The notes beneath the pieces were generated by a model. The model was not told the origin of the DNA. It did no database searches and saw only the letters and a program-made list of their open reading frames with translations. A program made the translations under genes and the position numbers. A stretch of DNA of 64,000 nucleotides from Lentzea nigeriaca. Its GTDB lineage: Bacteria; Actinomycetota; Actinomycetes; Mycobacteriales; Pseudonocardiaceae. This document shows, piece after piece, positions 44,792-53,131 of the stretch. Position 1 is the first letter of the stretch; each line of letters begins with the position of its first letter. Location of the stretch: NCBI RefSeq assembly GCF_016907955.1, contig NZ_JAFBCX010000001.1, positions 310,001-374,000 of the forward strand. The letters are read 5' to 3'.

Positions 44792-45493
44792 GTGAGTGCG
44801 ACAGAGTCCGCCAAGGTCTTGATCTTCGACGCCGACGACACCCTGTGGGAGAACAACGTTCTCTTCGAGCGGGTGATCGACGACTTCCTCGACTGGATCG
44901 ACCATCCGACGCTGGGCCGCGAGCAGACCCGCAAGGTGCTCGACGACATCGAGGCCGCGAACGCGGTCACGCACGGTTACGGCGCGAAGATGTTGCTGCG
45001 CAGCCTCCACGACTGCTTCGAGAAGCTGAACGAGCGGCCGGCCACCGAGCAGGAGCGCGCGAAGATCGACGATCTCGCAGGCAAGCTCGTCCGCCACGAG
45101 GTCGAGCTGATCGCGGGCGTCACGGACACGCTCGACGCGTTGCGCGGCCGGTACCGGATGTTGTTGCTCACCAAGGGAGACCTGGAGGAGCAGCAGCGCA
45201 AGCTAGACGCCTCCGGTCTCGCGCCGCACTTCGACAGCATCCACATCGTGCCGGAGAAGAACACCGACACCTACCTGGCGCTGATCGCCGAGCAGGGCAT
45301 CGAGCCCGACACGGCGTGGATGATCGGCAACTCGATGAAGTCCGACGTCGGCCCGGCTCGGGCAGCGGGCATGAACGCGGTCTACATCCCGAACGAGCAC
45401 ACGTGGGTGCTGGAGTTCGACGACTCGGTGAACCGCGAGGACGAGCGGGTGCTGTTCGTCGAGGCGTTCCCGGACCTGCTCAAGCACTTCTGA
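44792..45493 (+). CDS. HAD-family phosphatase, candidate formycin 5'-phosphate phosphatase
   Basis: 233 residues with motif I FDADDTLWENN, motif II LLTKGD, the catalytic Lys in VPEKNTDTY and motif IV MIGNSMKSDVGPA. The GTG at 44792 begins the conserved protein; the ribosome site is weak. The pathway predicts a nucleoside 5'-phosphate that must be dephosphorylated before export, and this HAD is adjacent to the formycin genes while the other (37152) is locked into the coformycin block. The substrate assignment is inference. Confidence 0.82.
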   Translation: MSATESAKVLIFDADDTLWENNVLFERVIDDFLDWIDHPTLGREQTRKVLDDIEAANAVTHGYGAKMLLRSLHDCFEKLNERPATEQERAKIDDLAGKLVRHEVELIAGVTDTLDALRGRYRMLLLTKGDLEEQQRKLDASGLAPHFDSIHIVPEKNTDTYLALIAEQGIEPDTAWMIGNSMKSDVGPARAAGMNAVYIPNEHTWVLEFDDSVNREDERVLFVEAFPDLLKHF

Positions 45494-45501
45494 CGCAACG
45501 A

Positions 45502-45537
45502 GAAGCCCGTTCGCCCGGCATCGGGCGAACGGGCTTC
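45502..45537. terminator. Bidirectional hairpin terminator
   Basis: A perfect 16-bp stem (45502-45517 with 45522-45537) and a 4-base loop lie between the convergent HAD and MFS genes. It is one of the strongest terminators in the window. Confidence 0.85.
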
Positions 45538-45547
45538 CCTTCCGTTC

Positions 45548-46735
45548 TCAGGCGGCTGCGGCTGGTTCCTTCTCCGGCACGAACAGCCGGTAGCCGATGA
45601 TGACCATCGCCAGGCAGAACAGCGCGCCCGCGCCCGCGTGCGCCGCCGCGAGGTGCAGGTCGTCCCTGTCCAGCACCGGGCCCACCAGCGCCGCGCCGAG
45701 TGAGCTGCCCGCCGCGAAGAGCGTGACCAGCCACGCGAACGCCTCGGTGACCGTGCCGCGCGGCGCGAGGTCGCCGATCAGCCCGAACAGCGACGCGAGC
45801 ATCGGCGCCAGGAAGAACCCGGTGAGCAGCATCAGCCCTGCCATCGGCAGCGGCGACGGCACGGTCGCGAGCATCCCGTACCCGACCAGCAGCCCGGCCG
45901 CGAAGAACACGATCCTGGTCCTCGGCTGGATCCGCCACGGGATCATGCCGTAGATCAGCACACCGACCAGTGACGCGAAGGCGTTCAACGTGAGCAGCGT
46001 CGGCGCCCCGCCGAACACCTCGAAGCGCTCGGCGTAGCTCACCACCAGCACGTTCAGCGTGCCGATCGCGACACCCGTGCCGACAGGGGCGAGCAGCAGG
46101 ATCAGCAGGCCGCGGTGGCGCAGCGGGCCGAGCCAGTGCCGGCGTTCCACCTGCTCCGGCGTCCACCGCCTGGCCGGTGGCGCGGTGGCGAACGTCGCCA
46201 CGCCCACCAGCGTGAGCAGCGCCTGTGCCCACAACGCGCTCACCGGCGCGAACACCACGAGACACAGCGACACCACGAGCGGACCGAAGACGAACACCAG
46301 CTCCTGGGCCGCCGAGTCGACCGCGTAGGCCTTCTCCAGCTCGTCGTCGGCGACGATGCCCGGCCACAGCACGCGAAGGCACGGTTCCAGCGGAGGCGTC
46401 AGCGCGCCCGCGAGGATGGCGCCGGCCAGCACCAGCGTGTGGTTGGCGGGAGCGAGCGCGATCGTGATGAATCCGGCGGCCGCGAGCAGGCCGGTCGGCA
46501 CGAGCACCCGCACCTGACCGACCCGGTCGACGATCCGGCCGATGATCGGGGAGCCGATGGCGGACGAGATGGCGAAGCTGCCCGCGACCAGTCCGATGAA
46601 CACGTAGTCGGCCCCCGCGTCGCGCAGCGCCAACGGGATCGCGACGGCGGCCATCGCCATCGCGAGCCTGCCGACCCAGCTGCCGAACAGCACGCGGAAC
46701 ACGTGCTGCCTGCGCAGGATGGACCAGTACGTCAC
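45548..46735 (-). CDS. MFS transporter, probable nucleoside antibiotic exporter
   Basis: 395 residues with about twelve membrane helices and GRIVDRVGQVRVL after helix 2. Start GTG 46735 has GGGGAGG upstream; longer frames exist but lack a start with a ribosome site. It is the last gene of the forC-forT-forB operon (28 bp after forB), which points to export of the cluster product and self-protection. Confidence 0.85.
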   Translation of the reverse strand: MTYWSILRRQHVFRVLFGSWVGRLAMAMAAVAIPLALRDAGADYVFIGLVAGSFAISSAIGSPIIGRIVDRVGQVRVLVPTGLLAAAGFITIALAPANHTLVLAGAILAGALTPPLEPCLRVLWPGIVADDELEKAYAVDSAAQELVFVFGPLVVSLCLVVFAPVSALWAQALLTLVGVATFATAPPARRWTPEQVERRHWLGPLRHRGLLILLLAPVGTGVAIGTLNVLVVSYAERFEVFGGAPTLLTLNAFASLVGVLIYGMIPWRIQPRTRIVFFAAGLLVGYGMLATVPSPLPMAGLMLLTGFFLAPMLASLFGLIGDLAPRGTVTEAFAWLVTLFAAGSSLGAALVGPVLDRDDLHLAAAHAGAGALFCLAMVIIGYRLFVPEKEPAAAA

Positions 46736-46763
46736 CAGAGCCTCCCCAAGTCCTGACGGCGCG

Positions 46764-48197
46764 TCAAAGTCGTGACTCCGAAGCGTAGCCGACCGCCTCC
46801 GGGAAGCGACCGGCCAGCTCGGCCACCCTCTTGCCGATCTCGGCGATCTGGTCGCCCGCGACACCGGTGAACGGGGTCCGGTCGGCGAGCAGCTCGGTGA
46901 GCTGCGCGGTGTCCAGCGGGAACCGCTCGTCGGCGCCGAGCGTGGCCAGCAGCGTGTTCTCCCGCCGCCCGTCGCGCAGGGCCGCCGCGGCCTTCAGGGC
47001 GTGTTCCTTGATCAGCTCGTGTGCGGTCTCCCTGCCCTGGCCCGCGCGCACCGCCGCGACCAGCAGCTTCGTCGTGGCCAGGAACGGCAGATACCGCTCC
47101 AGTTCCGCCTCGATCACCTTCGGCGAGACGAAGAAGCTCTCCAGCACCGACAGCGTGGTCTGCAGCAGCCCGTCGAGCGCGTAGAACGCGTCGGGCAGCG
47201 CGACCCTGCGCACCACCGAGCACGACACGTCGCCCTCGTTCCACTGGTCGCCGGCGAGCTCACCGGCCATGGAGGCGTAGCCGCGCAGCACGACCATCAG
47301 GCCGTTGATCCGCTCGCAGTTGCGCGGGTTCATCTTGTGCGGCATCGCGGACGAGCCGACCTGGCCCTCCGCGAAGCCCTCCGACGCGAGCTCGTGGCCT
47401 GCCATCAGCCGGATCGTCCTCGCCAGTGCCGCGGGACCGGCCGCGATCTGCACCAGCGCGGTGATCACGTCGTAGTCCAGCGAACGCGGATAGACCTGGC
47501 CGACGCTCGTGAACCGGCGTTCGAAGCCGAGGAACCCGGCGATCCTCGCCTCCAGCGCGGCGACCTTCTCCCGGTCGCCGCCGAGCAGGTCGAGCATGTC
47601 CTGCACGGTGCCGACGGGGCCCTTGATGCCGCGCAACGGGTACCGGCGAAGCAGGTCCTCCAGCCGCTCCACCGCGATCAGGAGCTCCTCGGCGACCGTG
47701 GCGAAGCGCTTGCCCAGCGGCATGACCTGGGCCGGCACGTTGTGCGTGCGCGAGGCGATCATGGTGCCCGCGTGCTCGGACGCGAGCTCGGCGAGCCGGG
47801 CGAGCACGGTGACGCAGCGCAGCCGGATCAGCTCCAGGCTCTCGCGCACCAGCATCTGCTCGACGTTCTCGGTGAGGTCGCGCGAGGTCATGCCCTTGTG
47901 CGCGTGCTCGTGGCCGGCGAGCGCGTTGAACTCCTCCAGCCGCGCCTTCACGTCGTGCAGCGTCACCTGCTCCCGGCGGGTGATCGACGCGAAGTCGACC
48001 TGGTCGACCACCGCCTGGTAGTCGGCGATCGCCTCGTCGGGGATGTCGGCGCCCAGCTCGCGCTGTGCGGTCATCACCGCGATCCACAGCCTGCGCTCGG
48101 CGATCACCTTGTTGCGCGGCGACCACAGGGCCACCAGCGCCGGTGAGGCGTAACGGGTGGCGAGCACATCGGGCACGGTTTCGTCGTAGACGGTCAT
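46764..48197 (-). CDS. forB: Adenylosuccinate lyase homologue (ForB-like)
   Basis: 477 residues, fumarase/aspartase superfamily, with the flexible-loop signature GSSAMPHKMNP, TSRDLTENVEQ and the ASRTHNVPAQ region that holds the catalytic His. ATG 48197 follows GAGGAAG. It lies 11 bp behind the C-glycoside synthase gene. In purine and formycin synthesis the lyase acts twice: releasing fumarate from the SAICAR-like amide to leave a carboxamide, and from the adenylosuccinate-like intermediate. The context makes it the cluster copy. Confidence 0.87.
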   Translation of the reverse strand: MTVYDETVPDVLATRYASPALVALWSPRNKVIAERRLWIAVMTAQRELGADIPDEAIADYQAVVDQVDFASITRREQVTLHDVKARLEEFNALAGHEHAHKGMTSRDLTENVEQMLVRESLELIRLRCVTVLARLAELASEHAGTMIASRTHNVPAQVMPLGKRFATVAEELLIAVERLEDLLRRYPLRGIKGPVGTVQDMLDLLGGDREKVAALEARIAGFLGFERRFTSVGQVYPRSLDYDVITALVQIAAGPAALARTIRLMAGHELASEGFAEGQVGSSAMPHKMNPRNCERINGLMVVLRGYASMAGELAGDQWNEGDVSCSVVRRVALPDAFYALDGLLQTTLSVLESFFVSPKVIEAELERYLPFLATTKLLVAAVRAGQGRETAHELIKEHALKAAAALRDGRRENTLLATLGADERFPLDTAQLTELLADRTPFTGVAGDQIAEIGKRVAELAGRFPEAVGYASESRL

Positions 48198-48208
48198 ATC
48201 TTCCTCGG

Positions 48209-49234
48209 TCACGGGACGAAGCTGGTGGTGATGCCGGTGTTGCAGGCGTTGGTGAACCAGAAGTCGCGCACGAGCCCGCGTTCCTTCAGGTTCTCGGCCC
48301 AGCGGGTGGCGGCGGCCGGGTCGCGGGTGAACGCGAAGCACGCGGGGCCGGTGACGCTGAGCGCGATGGCGTCCACCGACTTCTCGGTGCCGCCCTCGTC
48401 GAGCAGGTCGATCATCTCCTGACCCTGGAAGCGGATCTGTTCGCGCTTGAAGTGGCTGCGGAAGGTGATCTCGTTGACCGCGTCGCAGAAGCCGTCGTAG
48501 TCGTGCTCGGCGATCGCGGGCGCGAGACCCATGAACACGAGCTGCGCGGTGCGGGCGGCCTCGGCAGGCGGGATCGGCGTGACCGACTGGAACCACGCGA
48601 GCTCCTCGGTGCCGCCGAGGTGCCTGCCGTTGGTCAGCAGGATCAGGATCGGCCACTCCGGGAACGGCAGCCGCACCACGGGTTTCGGCGGCGGCACGGA
48701 CTGCGCGAACCGGCTGGGACGCAGGAACTGCTCGGGTGCGCTGTAGAACTCCGGCGGGTTGCGGTGGCCTCCGTCGACGAGGAACCCGCCGCCCGCGGCG
48801 AGCCCGGTGCTGGCTCCGGACGTGCGGCCCCTGCCGAGCAGGCCGGACAGCTCCCGCAGGTCTGTCGTGCGGCCGCACAGCACGCTGTACGCGTGGCCGA
48901 TCGCGAGCAGCGACGACGTCTTCGACCCGAACCCGCTGTGCTGAGGCAGCGGCCTCGTCACCTCGACGTGCGCGCCGGGGCCCTGCCACAGCTCGCGCAG
49001 CTTCGTCAGCCCCTTCACGAGGTCGCGGGTGGTCTCCTCCTCGGTGCCGGCCACCTCGATCTCGCCTGCGGGCGTGACCCTGGCCGTGATGCCCGGTTTG
49101 CGCACGGCCAGCGCGGCGATTCCGTTGCGGCGCAGCGACTCGCCGTCCAGGTTGATCAACGTGAAGCTCAGCCTGGCGGGAGCGGTGACCTCGACGGCCC
49201 AGCCGTCGGGTCCGAACTGCGTGTCGGTGCTCAT
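48209..49234 (-). CDS. forT: ForT-like C-glycoside synthase (beta-RFAP synthase homologue, GHMP fold)
   Basis: 341 residues of the GHMP superfamily. The beta-ribofuranosylaminobenzene phosphate synthase branch is indicated by APARLSFTLINLDG at the N-terminus, PQHSGFGSKTSSLLAIG as the glycine loop, and GRGRTSGASTGLAAGGGFLV with VDGGHR. In formycin and pyrazofurin synthesis ForT and PyfQ couple PRPP with an aminopyrazole dicarboxylate, losing CO2 and pyrophosphate to form the C-C glycosidic bond. No methanopterin pathway, the other home of this family, is expected here. It lies between forC and forB in one operon with 11- and 19-bp gaps. Confidence 0.87.
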   Translation of the reverse strand: MSTDTQFGPDGWAVEVTAPARLSFTLINLDGESLRRNGIAALAVRKPGITARVTPAGEIEVAGTEEETTRDLVKGLTKLRELWQGPGAHVEVTRPLPQHSGFGSKTSSLLAIGHAYSVLCGRTTDLRELSGLLGRGRTSGASTGLAAGGGFLVDGGHRNPPEFYSAPEQFLRPSRFAQSVPPPKPVVRLPFPEWPILILLTNGRHLGGTEELAWFQSVTPIPPAEAARTAQLVFMGLAPAIAEHDYDGFCDAVNEITFRSHFKREQIRFQGQEMIDLLDEGGTEKSVDAIALSVTGPACFAFTRDPAAATRWAENLKERGLVRDFWFTNACNTGITTSFVP

Positions 49235-49253
49235 TTGCCTCGAGTTCCTCCGT

Positions 49254-50210
49254 CTACAGGCCTGTGCGGTCGCCGAGGTCGGATCCGCACGTCCTCTTGA
49301 AGTCTTCGATCGCGGTCGTCAGGCCGGTGAGCGCGGCGCCGTTCCACACCGCGGCCAGCTCCGCGTACACCGCCGCCGCGGCGGCGACGAGCTCCGGGTC
49401 CAGGTTCGGCTGCACCGGCCAGTCCTCACGCGGCACGCGGCGGGCGACCAGGTCCTGCACCACTTCCCGCAGGCCGGGATGCAGGTAGCGCAGCAGTTCC
49501 TTGCATACCGGCACACCCCGGAAGTAGAAGCGGTTCTCGTCGGGCGTGCCGGCGTGGTCGATGAGAATCGGCTGCCGGTCGCCGTCGTACCCGAACTCCG
49601 CCTTGCCGTCCACGAGCGTCAGCCCGACGTCCTGGCAGTGCTCGTCGAGCACCTCGGCGACGCGTTCGGCGAGTCCGGCGAGCTCCGCCAGATCGCTGTC
49701 GCTCACCGCGCCGACACGGGCCGCCTCCGCTCGGCTGACGAACCTGTCCGTCTCCTCGTACTTGGTGGTGAACTCCACCATCGGCGTTGCCAGCCAAGGA
49801 GCTTCCCGGTACGGCGGCACCGTGCTCGCGTCCAGCGTGCCCTGCCGGGCCCTGCGGTGCACCGACGACTCACGGGGCAGCGCGAGCCGGTAGATCACCT
49901 GCAACGGCACGGTGCGGCCAGGACCCGTGGGTCCCTTGGAGCCGTCGGTGTCGATGTCGAGCAGCTGGATGCGGATCGCGTCGTCGGCGACCTGTTCCAG
50001 GAAGTGCGTGCGGACACCCGCTTTCTCGAACAACGCGAACGAGCGCACCGCCATCGCGCACGAAGCCGCGCCCTTGCCGGGAATCCGGTCGGCGAGCACG
50101 CCGTAGTCGAACACCGAGTAGCGGTCGCTGAACCGCATGATTCCTTCGCCGGGCTTGCCGTGCGCTGGAGGACGGACGACCGTCAAGTCCTTTGTGGACC
50201 ATTGTTTCAC
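49254..50210 (-). CDS. forC: SAICAR synthetase homologue (ForC-like)
   Basis: 318 residues, the usual PurC length in actinobacteria, with SDRYSVFDYG and RIPGKGAAS of the ATP-binding region and KAEFGYD, LIDHAGTPDENRF later. It is a true PurC-like enzyme, unlike the short CofB at 35733. It would add aspartate to the pyrazole carboxylate of the C-nucleotide, so that ForB can leave a carboxamide. First gene of the leftward operon forC-forT-forB-MFS, divergent from the PfkB kinase. Confidence 0.87.
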   Translation of the reverse strand: MKQWSTKDLTVVRPPAHGKPGEGIMRFSDRYSVFDYGVLADRIPGKGAASCAMAVRSFALFEKAGVRTHFLEQVADDAIRIQLLDIDTDGSKGPTGPGRTVPLQVIYRLALPRESSVHRRARQGTLDASTVPPYREAPWLATPMVEFTTKYEETDRFVSRAEAARVGAVSDSDLAELAGLAERVAEVLDEHCQDVGLTLVDGKAEFGYDGDRQPILIDHAGTPDENRFYFRGVPVCKELLRYLHPGLREVVQDLVARRVPREDWPVQPNLDPELVAAAAAVYAELAAVWNGAALTGLTTAIEDFKRTCGSDLGDRTGL

Positions 50211-50308
50211 GAATGCCCCCTCGGTGCGTGAACGGATCGGAAGCTAGCACGAGGTTTCTGAACCGACCAGCATCGCGGGAGGGGTGGAAAGCGCTCGCCG
50301 ATTTGCCT

Positions 50309-50322
50309 AGGTTTGGGAACCT
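50309..50322. promoter_or_regulatory. AGGTT-N4-AACCT dyad in divergent region
   Basis: A 5-bp perfect inverted repeat with a 4-base spacer lies 31 bases before the PfkB start, in the short region shared with forC. It may be an operator. Nothing else in the region is clearly a promoter. Confidence 0.3.
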
Positions 50323-50352
50323 GTACTGGCGGCGGAAACTGGGGAATGGTTG

Positions 50353-51282
50353 ATGTTCGAGTCTCACCGGCGACCGGTGCTGATCGGCACGGTCGCACTG
50401 GACTTCCTGCACGAGGGGCCGCTGGGCAAAGGGCTGCCGCCCGCGACGTTGCGCTGGGGTGGCGTGCTGAACAACGTCGCGTGCGCACTCGGCGCTCGCG
50501 GTCGCGACCCGTTGCTCATCACCGCCGACTACACCGGTGAGCTGCGTGGCGCCGTGGCGGCGCACTTGGCTGACAACAACGTCACGTGGGCGCCGGCCGC
50601 CGTGCGGTCGCCGTTACCGGTGTTCCACGCCGAGCTGGTCGACGGATCGGTGGCGGACATGCACTTCCTCGGCCAGGAGGCGCTGGACTCGCTCACTCCC
50701 GAGGTGCTGGGAGAGCAGCTGGCCGCCGAGCTCACCAAGGCGAGCGTGGTGGTCGCGGCGACCGACGGTGAGATCGACACGCTGGCCTGGCTCGCCGAGG
50801 TCACGGGCGACGTGCCGTTCTGGCTGCTGTCGGCGGATCCGCGCGAGGTCGGCAAGCTGGTGCCGCGCGGCCGTCGTGCGGACCTGGTGGCGCTCAACCT
50901 GCGTGAGCTGTCCCTGTGGGCACAACGCGACCTGTCCGGCCGCTCGGCGATCGAGGAGGCGGCACGCGAGCTCGCCGGGCCGTCCGGGCACGTGGTCGTC
51001 ACCCTCGGCGCGGACGGCGCACTCGTGGTCGGGCCGGACCTCCTGGTGCGGCACGAGCTCGACGAGGCACTCGGCGACGTCCTCACCGTGGGCGCGGGTG
51101 ACGTGCACTTCGCCTGCCTGCTCGACAAGTGGCTGAGCGGCGCCGACTGGGAGTCCGCGGCGGCGGAGGCGGCGGCGCGCACCACGGCGTACCTGAACGC
51201 CTTGCAGGACAACGAACACCCGTACGCGAGCCTGCGCGGTGAGAGGGGACCCCTTCCGGCCCGCGGTCGTCTGATCTCCTAG
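50353..51282 (+). CDS. PfkB-family carbohydrate/nucleoside kinase
   Basis: 309 residues, ribokinase fold, with the N-terminal RWGGVLNNVACALGARG and the C-terminal anion-hole/base motif VGAGDVHFACLL (canonical DTxGAGD shortened to TVGAGD). The family phosphorylates sugars and nucleosides. Divergent from forC, it could phosphorylate ribose for PRPP supply, or re-phosphorylate a nucleoside. TTG 50350 directly precedes ATG 50353, so the start may be either. Confidence 0.8.
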   Translation: MFESHRRPVLIGTVALDFLHEGPLGKGLPPATLRWGGVLNNVACALGARGRDPLLITADYTGELRGAVAAHLADNNVTWAPAAVRSPLPVFHAELVDGSVADMHFLGQEALDSLTPEVLGEQLAAELTKASVVVAATDGEIDTLAWLAEVTGDVPFWLLSADPREVGKLVPRGRRADLVALNLRELSLWAQRDLSGRSAIEEAARELAGPSGHVVVTLGADGALVVGPDLLVRHELDEALGDVLTVGAGDVHFACLLDKWLSGADWESAAAEAAARTTAYLNALQDNEHPYASLRGERGPLPARGRLIS

Positions 51283-51293
51283 ACTCGGTCCGC

Positions 51294-51845
51294 ATGGGGA
51301 CTGCCGAGCGCACCGCCGCCACGCTGCTGGACGCCTACCGGCCGGCCGACGACACCGAGGCCGCCGACGTGGCGAAGCTCGTCGAACTGATCAAGACGGC
51401 CGACGACCCGTGGTCGCGTGCCCTGCCGTTGCACCTCACGTCCTCGGCGCTGGTCGTGCATCCCGCCTCCTGCCGGGTGCTGCTGCGCTGGCACGAGAAG
51501 ATGGGCGGCTGGCTGCAGATCGGCGGGCACGGCGACCCCGGCGAGACCGACCCGTTCGACGTGGTGCTGCGCGAGGGCAGGGAGGAGACGAACCTCGCCG
51601 ACCTGCGCCCGTGGCCCACCGCCGAACTGACGCACGTGGTCGTCGTGCCGGTGCCGGAGTCGCCGAAGGAGCCCGCGCACGACCACGCGGACCTGCGCTT
51701 CGTGCTCGCCACGGACACGCCGGAGCAGGCGCGGCCGGAGAAGCCGACCGCGCCGCTGAAGTGGCTCACCCTGCCGGAGGCCCTGGAGCTCGTCGCCGAG
51801 GACAACCTGCGTGAGACGTTGTCGCGGGTCGAGCGCCTGTTCTGA
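51294..51845 (+). CDS. NUDIX hydrolase
   Basis: 183 residues with the NUDIX box GGHGDPGETDPFDVVLREGR and the following EETNL, which fits GX5EX7REUXEEXGU except for the late Gly position. It follows the kinase by 11 bp. NUDIX enzymes hydrolyse nucleoside diphosphate derivatives. In a cluster making a nucleotide analogue it could destroy toxic analogue triphosphates or act in biosynthesis. This role is inferred. Confidence 0.8.
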   Translation: MGTAERTAATLLDAYRPADDTEAADVAKLVELIKTADDPWSRALPLHLTSSALVVHPASCRVLLRWHEKMGGWLQIGGHGDPGETDPFDVVLREGREETNLADLRPWPTAELTHVVVVPVPESPKEPAHDHADLRFVLATDTPEQARPEKPTAPLKWLTLPEALELVAEDNLRETLSRVERLF

Positions 51846-51893
51846 GCACCTTGCCACAGATCTTGTCCGCAGCCCGCTTGCCGGGCGCGTGGT

Positions 51894-51924
51894 GAGGTGG
51901 AGGAAGTTTCCCTTCCTCCACCTC
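51894..51924. terminator. Bidirectional hairpin terminator
   Basis: A perfect 13-bp stem (51894-51906 with 51912-51924) and a 5-base loop lie between the convergent NUDIX and flavin reductase genes. It marks a plausible right border of the nucleoside cluster. Confidence 0.8.
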
Positions 51925-51964
51925 GCCAGACGGCGAGTCGCGAACACGACTTCCGGCTACCTGC

Positions 51965-52435
51965 TCAGTGAACCGAGGTCCAGCGCCCCTGGTGCCGCAC
52001 GAGCGGTGGAACCTCCCGCGCGGACCTGATCTCCACCGGCTCGCCGACGAGTGCCACGTGGTCTCCGACCGCGATGTGCCGCACGGCCCGGCACCTCATG
52101 CGAACCGGCGCGTCGAGCAGGTGCGGCACGCCTTCGTCGTCGGGTTTCCACTGCGTGTCCGGCCCGAACCGGTCCGCACCGCTGCGGGCGAACAGCTCGG
52201 CCAGGTCGCGCTGGCCGGTGCCGAGCAGGTGCACCGCGAAGAGCGGCGCCGCGCTCAGCGCGGGCCACGCGGACGCCTTCGCACCGATCCACGCCACGAC
52301 CAGCGGTGGACGCATGCTCGCCGAGCCGAACGAACTCACCGTCAGGCCGACCGGCCCGTCCGCGCCCTCGGCCGTGATGATCGCGACGGCCTGCGGGTGG
52401 TGCCGCAGCGCGGACCGCAGCTCGTCGGCGATCAC
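51965..52435 (-). CDS. Flavin reductase (HpaC-like FMN-binding domain)
   Basis: 156 residues of the flavin-reductase-like split-barrel family: ALRHHPQAVAIITAEGADGP at the start, GLTVSSFGSASMRPPLVV (flavin site) and the late VGDHVALVGEP. It supplies reduced flavin to two-component monooxygenases. The GTG start overlaps the stop of the NADPH:FMN reductase by four bases. Possible partners in the window are the two luciferase-like monooxygenases. Confidence 0.85.
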   Translation of the reverse strand: MIADELRSALRHHPQAVAIITAEGADGPVGLTVSSFGSASMRPPLVVAWIGAKASAWPALSAAPLFAVHLLGTGQRDLAELFARSGADRFGPDTQWKPDDEGVPHLLDAPVRMRCRAVRHIAVGDHVALVGEPVEIRSAREVPPLVRHQGRWTSVH

Positions 52436-52941
52436 GACGCCACCAGAGCGTTCAGCGCGTCCGCGTCGATCAGGTCGACGAGCGCGGCCGTGAGCTCGTC
52501 GTCCTCGACGGCGAGCGCGGACTCGTTGAGGAAGATGCCGCGACCGGGCACCTGACCCCCGAGCTCGACGACCAGCGGCCGCAGGTGTACCTCCACCGCG
52601 AGCGCGTGCCGGTCCGACGCCGCGATCTGCAACGGCAGCACCGCCTTGCCGCGCAACCAGTTCGGCGGCGCCTGGTCGAGCACCGCCTTCAGCAGCCCGG
52701 TGTAGGTCGCCTTGTACGTAGGGGTCGCCACAATGAGCACGTCCGACCGTGCGAGCTCCTCGAGCACGGCGCGCGTCTTCGCCGAGTCGAACACCTGGTG
52801 CGCGAACTCCGCCGCGTCGACGGTCGGTCCGGTGACGGGATCCTTGAGCACCTGCCGCGCCGCCTCGCGCAACGCGAGCGCGGCCCGCAGCGTTCGGGAG
52901 GCGGGACGCGGATTTCCTACCAGTACACCGATCGCAGTCAT
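52432..52941 (-). CDS. NADPH-dependent FMN reductase (SsuE/flavodoxin-like)
   Basis: 169 residues with the flavodoxin-like LVGNPRPASRTLRAALAL phosphate loop and VLIVATPTYKATYTGLLKAVLDQ, characteristic of SsuE-type reductases. It normally donates FMNH2 to SsuD or DszA-like monooxygenases. It is coupled to the second flavin reductase downstream, which is a redundant pairing. Confidence 0.85.
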   Translation of the reverse strand: MTAIGVLVGNPRPASRTLRAALALREAARQVLKDPVTGPTVDAAEFAHQVFDSAKTRAVLEELARSDVLIVATPTYKATYTGLLKAVLDQAPPNWLRGKAVLPLQIAASDRHALAVEVHLRPLVVELGGQVPGRGIFLNESALAVEDDELTAALVDLIDADALNALVAS

Positions 52942-53094
52942 GCTCTCACCTTCCGGCAGCCTGCCGCCTCCGTCGAACTCCGGTCCTCAGTGGACGGTCG
53001 CAGGGCAGTGGATCGAGTGCCGCGGAACTGGTCTATCGCATACGATGTGCACAATCCTCGGTGTACCCAGGCCATTTGTTCATTTCGCTGAAAC

Positions 53095-53113
53095 CAACGG
53101 GGTGCCCCCGTTG
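53095..53113. promoter_or_regulatory. Hairpin just before the GH92 coding region
   Basis: CAACGGGG and CCCCGTTG pair around a 3-base loop, 18 bases before the first plausible GH92 codon. It could be part of a control element or of an upstream terminator. Confidence 0.35.
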
Positions 53114-53131
53114 ACATAGTGTCTCGTCATC

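Noticed and set aside
41299-50210. Reading purA, purB, purC and purH here as the housekeeping purine genes
   Set aside because: They are split over two strands, mixed with ForT, hydrazine-forming and Rieske genes, purH lacks half its domains, and no purD/F/L/M genes are present.
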